Source of the DNA: Oscillospiraceae bacterium
GTDB lineage: Bacteria; Bacillota; Clostridia; Oscillospirales; Ruminococcaceae
Direction: 5' to 3'
Assembly (NCBI GenBank): GCA_016298065.1
Contig: JAEDDN010000009.1
Coordinates: 1-30,478 of the forward strand
Length of the DNA stretch: 30,478 bases
Shown: piece after piece, positions 25,606 to 30,478 of the stretch
Position numbering within the stretch: the first letter of the stretch is position 1
Layout: every line of letters begins with the position of its first letter
The notes under the pieces: generated by a model
Told to the model about the DNA's origin: nothing
The model's input: only the letters and a program-made list of their open reading frames with translations
The model's database searches: none
Position numbers and translations under genes: made by a program

Positions 25606-25638
25606 TGCAAAAATAGGTTAGCTTTAGCTAACCTATTT
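25606..25638. terminator. Terminator of the phosphopantetheinyl transferase gene carrying operator copy 3
   Basis: A 13-bp perfect stem with a 2-nt centre (25626-25638 with 25611-25623) followed by TTTTTGC on the minus strand. It contains TTAGC-TTTA-GCTAA at 25618-25631, about 95 bp upstream of the feo start point. It may be both terminator and distal operator. Confidence 0.65.
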
Positions 25639-25661
25639 ATTGTGAATTTTACCATAAAGGC

Positions 25662-26267
25662 TTATTTAACGCATATTGTAAAGATATACTCTTTGCTATG
25701 GAGTGTGATTTTGTCATTTATCAGAGTATAGTCATTTTTGTTTTTTGTCGTGTCGGTGCTTCTAATTCCCGATAACCCGACGCCCGACATTTTACAGATA
25801 CTTTCCTTTGCGGTCCACATTTTTAAAAATTCTGTTATATACTTATCCTTATCGGTAATGGTGTTTAAAATTTCCTTTTCGCCTTTTGAAAAACAGCGCT
25901 CGACTATTCTTTTATAGCGACCTATATCTTTATCGTATTGTACCGCTTCGATGTCAACGCCTATACTTTGTGCGTTTGTTTCAAGCACCTTTATAAAGGT
26001 GTTTTCTTGCTCAAACTTTAACGCAGACTCTTTTTTTCTCTCACAGTCAAAGCTTATGCTAAGCCCTACCATAACAATATCTTCACAGTGCGATACGGAA
26101 ATATCCGCACCTTTAATTTTAAGCATAGGTCTGCCTTTTTCGGATAAAGAAATATAATCATCAGGGGCATTAAGGTAAGCGGATATAAGCGTATCTCTTA
26201 GCTTTATCGCTTCATTATGCCGTGAAGCGGGAGTATTCTCGCATTTTTTGTAGCCTATTATTATCAA
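25662..26267 (-). CDS. 4'-phosphopantetheinyl transferase superfamily protein
   Basis: A 201-residue enzyme that moves the phosphopantetheine arm of CoA to a serine of a carrier protein. Key motifs: ISVSHCEDIVMVGL (about 57-70), GVDIE (Mg2+ ligands, around residue 103) and the signature FLKMWTAKESICKMSG (around 147-162). It resembles Sfp-type single-chain enzymes in layout (SxSH and WTxKES) though slightly short. The carrier protein target is not visible: no polyketide/NRPS gene or acyl carrier protein is nearby. The start is TTG with AAAAGGA 9 nt upstream. Confidence 0.88.
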   Translation of the reverse strand: MIIIGYKKCENTPASRHNEAIKLRDTLISAYLNAPDDYISLSEKGRPMLKIKGADISVSHCEDIVMVGLSISFDCERKKESALKFEQENTFIKVLETNAQSIGVDIEAVQYDKDIGRYKRIVERCFSKGEKEILNTITDKDKYITEFLKMWTAKESICKMSGVGLSGIRSTDTTKNKNDYTLINDKITLHSKEYIFTICVK

Positions 26268-26297
26268 TAAATCAAGTCCTTTTATGTGGGGTTTTAC

Positions 26298-26933
26298 CTA
26301 CAAGGCAACGCATTTCTCAAAAACAATCGTCACGGTAGGACCGTCAAGTATAATTTCATTTGCCGTAATAACACCGCCCGAATATTTAAGATTTGCAAGG
26401 TGCGCTATCTCGTGCTTGGCTGGGTTTTGGTCGGCGATTTTATATTCCTCAATCGCACCTTCATAATTACTGCGCAGAGCGTGTATTTTTATCTTTTTCC
26501 CGCCAAAGATAAGCGTATCCCCCAAAAAGCTCAGTTCATAGAAGCCGTTTGTCGATTTCCATTCTCCCTCAAGCAAAGGCAGTATTTTTTCGTCCTCTAT
26601 TCTGTAATTGCCGTATCGGGAGTTTTCGGTTTTAGTGAGTATTTCGGTGCTTTCACCTGTTATGGGAAAGTTCTTTATGAAATATAGTGAGCCTGCTTCA
26701 TAATAAAGACTTGTAACTACAGCATAGTCGCTCACACTGCCCTCATACCTTAAGCCGTTTTGTTTAAGCTTTAGCGTTATTTTGCCGTCTTTTTCCTTTG
26801 TGGCTTTATATTTTGTCTTAAGCACAATACCGCCCTGCCAAAGTATTGCAAGGGTATTTTTATCAATTTCCACTCTGGTTCCTATTACATTTTTTTCTTC
26901 CCAGTTGCCGAAAAGCTCGTCGTATTTAGCCAT
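26298..26933 (-). CDS. Uncharacterised beta-rich protein with internal repeat
   Basis: A 211-residue soluble protein that I do not recognise. There is no signal peptide, membrane helix or metal motif. It looks beta-rich and has two similar blocks: GNWEEKNVIGTRVEIDKNTLAILWQGG near the N-terminus and GEWKSTNGFYELSFLGDTLIFGGKKIKI near residues 125-155. Each has G-x-W-E/K, then a strand, then an NTL/DTL-I-x-GG turn, suggesting an internal duplication of a calycin-like barrel or sheet. The ATG at 26933 is chosen because AAAGGGTG lies just upstream; GTG at 26942 is the alternative. It lies 30 bp upstream of the phosphopantetheinyl transferase on the same strand, probably co-transcribed. Confidence 0.75.
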   Translation of the reverse strand: MAKYDELFGNWEEKNVIGTRVEIDKNTLAILWQGGIVLKTKYKATKEKDGKITLKLKQNGLRYEGSVSDYAVVTSLYYEAGSLYFIKNFPITGESTEILTKTENSRYGNYRIEDEKILPLLEGEWKSTNGFYELSFLGDTLIFGGKKIKIHALRSNYEGAIEEYKIADQNPAKHEIAHLANLKYSGGVITANEIILDGPTVTIVFEKCVAL

Positions 26934-26950
26934 ACTATTCACCCTTTGCG

Positions 26951-27000
26951 TTTTTAAATAAGTAAAGCACCTCCGACAAATAAATTGTTAGAAGCGCTTT
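26951..27000 (-). terminator. Weak terminator-like hairpin after the 127-aa gene
   Basis: Two 16-nt arms (26985-27000 and 26964-26979) pair through Watson-Crick plus several G-U wobbles in the minus-strand RNA, followed by ACTTATTTAAAA. The U-tract is poor. Confidence 0.35.
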
Positions 27001-27019
27001 ATCGTTTTCTCCCTATAGC

Positions 27020-27403
27020 TTAAGCCCAAGGATTACTGCTTTCGGACTCTCTGATACCTACAAGCAAAAATTGCTCCCAAAGATACCATTTGCCGTCCTT
27101 TGTCTGACGAAGTGTAACTTCACGAGGGCTGTCAGCACCGCCTGAGGTCAAAAATAGCTTAGCGTAGCCTTGATTTGTGTAGGAATACGGATTTTCGCTT
27201 ACTTTTATTCCGTAAGGCTCAGCAGGTGTATAGTCGTTTTGCGGAGTAGCGCCTTTAAAATAAGAGCGTGGTATATAATCCTTGCCGTCCATAAAGCGAT
27301 CCCTTATAAACTGCTTGTCTACGCCGGAAAGCGGTCTCGGCCCACGCAAAAATGATGCTGATCTTTTCGCGAAAGTTCTTTTCCGCACTTCAGACAAGTC
27401 CAC
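27020..27403 (-). CDS. Conserved clostridial hypothetical protein (DUF6935-like, name uncertain)
   Basis: A 127-residue soluble protein. The C-terminal part ENPYSYTNQGYAKLFL, SGGADSPREVTLRQ, KWYLWEQFLLVGIR and final SSNPWA recalls a domain common in Clostridia, often at the C-terminus of larger proteins. Here it is nearly alone, with a basic N-terminus. The motif set is rich in conserved Trp/Pro and ends at the same PWA as homologues, so the 3' end is intact. Function unknown. The start is GTG with AGGAG about 9 nt upstream. It lies 53 bp after the methyltransferase gene and may be in the same transcript. Confidence 0.7.
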   Translation of the reverse strand: MDLSEVRKRTFAKRSASFLRGPRPLSGVDKQFIRDRFMDGKDYIPRSYFKGATPQNDYTPAEPYGIKVSENPYSYTNQGYAKLFLTSGGADSPREVTLRQTKDGKWYLWEQFLLVGIRESESSNPWA

Positions 27404-27456
27404 ATAACAGGTCTCCTCAAAATATCTCTACAAAACGGTATTTGACAAATGATTCT

Positions 27457-28173
27457 TTATTTCTTCTTTAGTACAATAGCGATAAAGTTTAAGTATTTTC
27501 CTCCGCCGGCATTTATTGCTTTTCTATCCCCGACAGCATATTCATTCTCCTGCGCAAGCCAATCGTTCCAGCACTCTTCATTACTTTCCATTTCTTTAAC
27601 AGAAATCACTTTGGCGCCTTTGCAAGCGCTTACAATTTTTGTCCAATAATCAACGTCGTGTAAATAATCGAGTTGTTCGGGTGTCCAGGACAACAGGAGT
27701 TCATCCGGCAAATTATCATGGCAATCCCTTTTCATACCGGGAACGGTAATATAAATATATCCACCGCTTTTCACAAACGGCAAAAGTTTATCATCAAGAA
27801 AGCGGGGGTCCCGTCCGAAATAATTATAAGAGTCTGTACTGACAACGGCGTCAAAAAAATCCTTTTCAAAAGGCAAATTCGTGGCATCTGCTTTGACAGC
27901 GCATATTTGATCTTCACAAAGTCCCATCGTTTCGAAAAACAGAGTGTTCTCACGGGGATCGCTCCACAAATCCGCTGCATACACCTTAAATCCGTATTCT
28001 TTTGCGAGAAAAACACTTGTAAGCCCCTGGCCGCTTCCCAAATCACATACAACGGCACCGTCTTTGATTTTATGCCCGAATAAGAGTTCTTCTTCCAATT
28101 TCAACGGATTAGGACCCATTATTTTTTTCATTAAATCCGGGGTTTGATATTTTTCACTTTTTACATATTTCAT
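27457..28173 (-). CDS. Class I SAM-dependent methyltransferase
   Basis: A 238-residue cytoplasmic protein with a Rossmann methyltransferase core: motif I VCDLGSGQGLTSVFLA (about 42-57), an acidic end of strand 2 at YAADLW, motif II-like KADATNLPFEKDFFDAVVS and a post-core FVKSGGYIYITVPG. It resembles small-molecule (ubiE/cyclopropane-synthase-like) methyltransferases; the substrate is unknown. Its ATG overlaps the stop codon of the PAP2 gene (TAATG), so the two are translationally coupled. Confidence 0.85.
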   Translation of the reverse strand: MKYVKSEKYQTPDLMKKIMGPNPLKLEEELLFGHKIKDGAVVCDLGSGQGLTSVFLAKEYGFKVYAADLWSDPRENTLFFETMGLCEDQICAVKADATNLPFEKDFFDAVVSTDSYNYFGRDPRFLDDKLLPFVKSGGYIYITVPGMKRDCHDNLPDELLLSWTPEQLDYLHDVDYWTKIVSACKGAKVISVKEMESNEECWNDWLAQENEYAVGDRKAINAGGGKYLNFIAIVLKKK

Positions 28174-28835
28174 TAGATTTTCTCCTTTTTTTCAAGACCG
28201 CAGACGAAGCAATACAGAATTACAAGTCCCGTGCTTACTATCGCGCCGCCAATAATGTCGGTGATCCAATGCACACCGGACACAAGTCTGCCGATGACCA
28301 TAAAGGCAATAAATACGGCAATAGTGGCCGTGACGCACATACTGAACGCTTTGTTCTTGATACGGGAGTGAAGCTGTATCATTGCCGTAGACATCACGCA
28401 CATCACAAGCATGGTTGTTGACGACGGATACGAAGCTTCTAAATATCCGTCAATCAGTGTCGGTCTGTAATTGATAACCACCATCTCAAAGAGGATGTAT
28501 ACAGTTATGACGGCGATGTAAAAGCCGCCGAGCGCAAAGATGCTTCTGTCAACTTTTAACAGGTTCTTTCTTTTTATCCATTGTACAAGGCCAACAACGG
28601 CAAAGCCGAGCGCAACGCCGATCGGAACAAGCCCCAGCCAGTCTGTGATCACATACAGGGGCATATTCACACCGGTAAACTCGTGTACAAATCCGTTTAG
28701 TGCAGCAAAACCAACCGATGAGCCTTCGGGACCTATCGCCTGAACGTCAACGAAGCGAATAAGCACCGTCCACAATATGAACGCGACAAGTAACCCCGCT
28801 CCTGCAAATAGATACCTTTTGTTTTTCTTTGCCAT
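28173..28835 (-). CDS. PAP2-family membrane protein with altered active site
   Basis: A 220-residue protein with about six membrane helices (about 9-29, 66-86, 98-120, 138-154, 167-184, 193-213). Motif 3 of PAP2 phosphatases is intact: R183-x5-H189-x3-D193 in GRLVSGVHWITDI. Motif 1 keeps RP (124-125) but has Glu117 where the usual Lys of K-x6-RP sits. Motif 2 reads PSST (137-140) where PSGH is usual, so the general-acid His is missing. Lipid-phosphatase activity is therefore doubtful, or the protein belongs to a divergent subgroup. The ATG follows GGGAAGG. It is the first gene of a pair with the methyltransferase. Confidence 0.8.
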   Translation of the reverse strand: MAKKNKRYLFAGAGLLVAFILWTVLIRFVDVQAIGPEGSSVGFAALNGFVHEFTGVNMPLYVITDWLGLVPIGVALGFAVVGLVQWIKRKNLLKVDRSIFALGGFYIAVITVYILFEMVVINYRPTLIDGYLEASYPSSTTMLVMCVMSTAMIQLHSRIKNKAFSMCVTATIAVFIAFMVIGRLVSGVHWITDIIGGAIVSTGLVILYCFVCGLEKKEKI

Positions 28836-28930
28836 GATTCTTTAACCTTCCCTTTTACATTTTAGCTTTCGCCTAAATACATTTTAGCGGGAAGGCATAA
28901 AGGTAATCAAGAAACGGCTCGTCACAGGCG

Positions 28931-28947
28931 TGATACGATTCGTATCA
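28931..28947. promoter_or_regulatory. 17-bp perfect palindrome, candidate operator
   Basis: TGATACGA-T-TCGTATCA lies exactly over the stop codon of the XRE-family regulator gene and about 95 bp upstream of the PAP2 start. No T-run follows, so it is not a terminator. It may be the binding site of the adjacent regulator for the PAP2-methyltransferase pair (inference). Confidence 0.5.
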
Positions 28948-29550
28948 TTGCCGTTTTATCAGAATTAGCGCTTTAATTGTCAATAATACGAACGCATACA
29001 CGGCGGCATACGGTTGTGAGCTTATTATAAAAAGCAATACCGATAACGCTCCAAGCGAGAGTGAAACTGCCGTTTTGCTTTTTACCCAAGCTGTCGCCTG
29101 ACAGGTTTGTAACGCAAGAGTCAGAATGCCCATTACAATCATTATAGCGACAACGGCCAAATATGCTGCTTTTAAGTAAGGCTGAACCCCACGGAGCGCA
29201 AGGAGTGATACGCTTTTAATGATTCCGTCGGTTTTCTCCGCAAAAAAAGGAAGAAAAAGGAGCAGCGCAATACAGAGATCAAGTAATCCGTATATAAGAT
29301 CACGAAGATGATTTTCTTTTCGTTTGCCGTCTTCTTCGGCTATTGTCAGTACCTCTTTCGTTGAGATCAGGTTGTCGACCGTTACCGAGAAGAATTTTGC
29401 GATAGCTTTTAACGACTCAATATTGGGATATCCTCTGCCTGACTCCCATTTGGAGATTGCTGTTCGGGATACATAAAGACTTGCCGCAAGTTCCTCTTGC
29501 GTAAGACCTCTTAGTTTTCTTAATTCCTGAAGCTTTTCATTAAAATCCAT
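28945..29550 (-). CDS. XRE-family HTH regulator with membrane C-terminus
   Basis: A 201-residue protein. An N-terminal Cro/CI-type helix-turn-helix (about residues 5-60; LTQEELAASLYVSRTAISKWESGRGYP) is followed by a linker and four hydrophobic segments (about 85-105, 125-147, 160-176 and 180-198). HTH-plus-membrane regulators of this build are common in Firmicutes and are thought to sense envelope or membrane signals. The ligand is unknown. AGGAAAC precedes the ATG. It lies upstream of the PAP2-methyltransferase pair on the same strand, and likely regulates it. Confidence 0.88.
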   Translation of the reverse strand: MDFNEKLQELRKLRGLTQEELAASLYVSRTAISKWESGRGYPNIESLKAIAKFFSVTVDNLISTKEVLTIAEEDGKRKENHLRDLIYGLLDLCIALLLFLPFFAEKTDGIIKSVSLLALRGVQPYLKAAYLAVVAIMIVMGILTLALQTCQATAWVKSKTAVSLSLGALSVLLFIISSQPYAAVYAFVLLTIKALILIKRQ

Positions 29551-29599
29551 TATAAATGTTTCCTATCTTGTGTTTTCAATTTGATGCTTGATTTTAAAT

Positions 29600-30088
29600 C
29601 TAAAAATCCGGTATATATTCATCCACAATTTTATAGTCTATCCCCGCTTTGCGTGCTTGCGACATTTGGAAACGGCGAGGAATATTATACATTCTGCCGT
29701 TTTTAATAAAATGGGCACCTGTCTGATGAAACTGAAAAGGAACGCCTTTGTTTACACACTGGCGGCAAACATCCAGCACCCATTCGTAATCAAGCGGTCG
29801 CGCGTTTACGCCCGATTCTCCCGAACAAGTCACCTCGCAGATACCGCCGTTTAGATACTTTTCCAGATTGACAGGGCCAAGCATGGGGCCAAGAATAACC
29901 GTTTTATGCTTGATTGGAAGCTCTGTAAAGATCGGCAGCCTAAAATCTGCCCGATCCTGGTTTTCGCAGGTACAGCCAACGATAACGTTATCATAGCCGT
30001 CTCCCCAGTCGGAAGGCACACACTCCATAAAGCGTTCAATGCGTTTTGTGAAAAAGTAAAATATACAATCGCTGCGGTTTTTTATCAT
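29600..30088 (-). pseudogene. N-terminally truncated DUF5131 (phage Gp37/Gp68-like) gene remnant
   Basis: 162 residues that match only the C-terminal two thirds of DUF5131 proteins: RSDCIFYFFTKRIERF, DWGDGYDNVIVGCTCENQ, LPIKHKTVILGPMLGPV, SGESGVNARPLDYEWVLD and FQFHQTGAHF. The N-terminal segment of the family, with a Cys-rich GCxxxSPGCxxCY-type motif, is missing and not found in any frame up to 30264. The visible start (ATG 30088) lies inside what should be the middle of the protein, with no ribosome binding site. The 3' end is intact. Likely a decayed gene. Confidence 0.75.
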
Positions 30089-30199
30089 ATTCGTACAGAT
30101 AATAATGAACGTCGTCGTTTAAATTGCTTTTATACTCATAATAAGTATAGGTGATCCCATTTACTTCTTTTGTTTTTTCTTCATAATTTACTCCCCCTC
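30036..30199 (-). other. Small disrupted reading frame upstream of the DUF5131 remnant
   Basis: A good AGGGGGAG (30192-30199) precedes ATG at 30184, but the frame stops after seven codons. Adding one base at the A6 run after MKK would open about 49 codons (TKEVNGITYTYYEYKSNL...), ending at 30036 inside the DUF5131 remnant. I do not recognise the product. It could be a frameshifted gene start fused by deletion to the remnant. Confidence 0.35.
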
Positions 30200-30264
30200 A
30201 AAAAGAATATACCCTTTATAGTACTTATACCATAAAACAGTCGTTTCTTCAACCCAATGAATAA

Positions 30265-30296
30265 AAAAATCCTTGTTCCAAAGAACAAGGATTTTT
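30265..30296 (-). terminator. Terminator after tRNA-Asn
   Basis: A 14-bp stem (30283-30296 with 30265-30278), 4-nt loop, T-run TTTTTTTATT on the minus strand. Its base touches the CCA end of the tRNA. Confidence 0.85.
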
Positions 30297-30371
30297 GGCT
30301 CCCCCAGTTGGACTCGAACCAACGACACCGCGGTTAACAGCCGCGTGCTCTACCGACTGAGCTATGGAGGA
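30296..30371 (-). tRNA. tRNA-Asn(GTT)
   Basis: A 76-nt cloverleaf with encoded CCA (30296-30298). Acceptor TCCTCCA/TGGGGGA (one mismatch or wobble), D-arm with TAGCTCAGTCGGTAGAGCA, anticodon stem CGCGG/CCGCG with loop CTGTTAA (anticodon GTT, 30336-30338) and T-loop GGTTCGAGTCC. It follows 5S rRNA, as part of an rRNA operon. Confidence 0.95.
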
Positions 30372-30375
30372 ATAT

Positions 30376-30402
30376 CTAAAGTCCTAAAAATTAGGACTTT
30401 AG
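30376..30402 (-). other. Spacer hairpin between 5S rRNA and tRNA-Asn
   Basis: An 11-bp perfect stem (30392-30402 with 30376-30386) with loop AAAAT on the plus strand. It abuts the 5S 3' end, and may be an RNase processing stem rather than a terminator, since the tRNA follows. Confidence 0.5.
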
Positions 30403-30478
30403 TAGCGGCGAATATCTATCTTCCCGGGCCGTCGCCAGCCAAGTATTGTCGACGCAAATGAGCTTAACTTCTGTGTTC
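30403..30478 (-). rRNA. 5S ribosomal RNA, 3' part (runs off the window)
   Basis: The minus strand reads GAACACAGAAGTTAAGCTC, then GACAATACTTGGCTGGCGAC, GGCCCGGGAAGATAG and ends near CGCCGCTA. These are the conserved helix III loop, helix IV/V and 3' strand of 5S rRNA. About the first 40 nt are beyond the window edge. The 3' boundary is approximate. Confidence 0.85.

Noticed and set aside
1..30478. CRISPR arrays, insertion sequences or prophage blocks
   Set aside because: No regularly spaced repeats, transposase motifs or phage structural genes were seen. The only mobile-like material is the R-M locus and the DUF5131 remnant.

Overview
The window looks like chromosome of a low-to-mid GC Gram-positive anaerobe of the class Clostridia, probably an uncultured gut Oscillospiraceae/Ruminococcaceae relative. 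The evidence is strong AAGGAG-type ribosome binding sites, an oxygen-sensitive pyruvate formate-lyase with its activase, a germination-type YpeB, a feoA-feoA-feoB-Cys-rich-peptide iron operon, RNase J and GdpP. Species-level assignment is not possible from the sequence alone.

Layout. Positions 1-1200 hold a two-gene plus-strand unit (a stand-alone FakA/DAK-like domain and a YoaK-family membrane protein). From about 1200 to 17300 almost everything is on the minus strand. mgtE has its own promoter and a roughly 280-nt leader ending in an intrinsic terminator. Next comes a six-gene housekeeping run read right to left: rnj (RNase J), gdpP, rplI, dnaB, tilS, ftsH. It has a promoter and a roughly 300-nt folded leader in front of rnj. 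Then come ypeB and a pflA-pflB unit. A plus-strand tRNA-Thr(CGT) sits at 17570-17645.

The accessory core of the window is 17734-21505. It is a complete FokI-type (type IIS) restriction-modification locus: a double-domain adenine methyltransferase resembling M.FokI followed, one base later, by a FokI-like endonuclease. Each gene is open from end to end except for a single in-frame stop codon: TAA at codon 147 of the methylase and TAG at codon 184 of the nuclease. The four 'ORFs' seen here are therefore two genes, each broken, or read through, at one codon. Two GGATG motifs, the site of FokI itself, lie 10 bp apart in the methylase leader.

Right of it lie a Nudix hydrolase and the iron-uptake operon (feoA, feoA, feoB and a 57-aa Cys-rich FeoB partner with an apparent AUA start). 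Three copies of a TTAGC-N4-GCTAA palindrome flank the promoters of this operon. The rest holds a phosphopantetheinyl transferase, two uncharacterised genes, and a small regulator/PAP2/methyltransferase group with a 17-bp palindrome. It ends with a decayed DUF5131 gene, tRNA-Asn(GTT), and the 3' part of a 5S rRNA, which marks the end of an rRNA operon entering from the right.

All calls come from reading the sequence and recalled family motifs; no search was run. Stretches over 300 bases without a gene are 2671-3074 and 12345-12764. Both are described below as leader/terminator regions.
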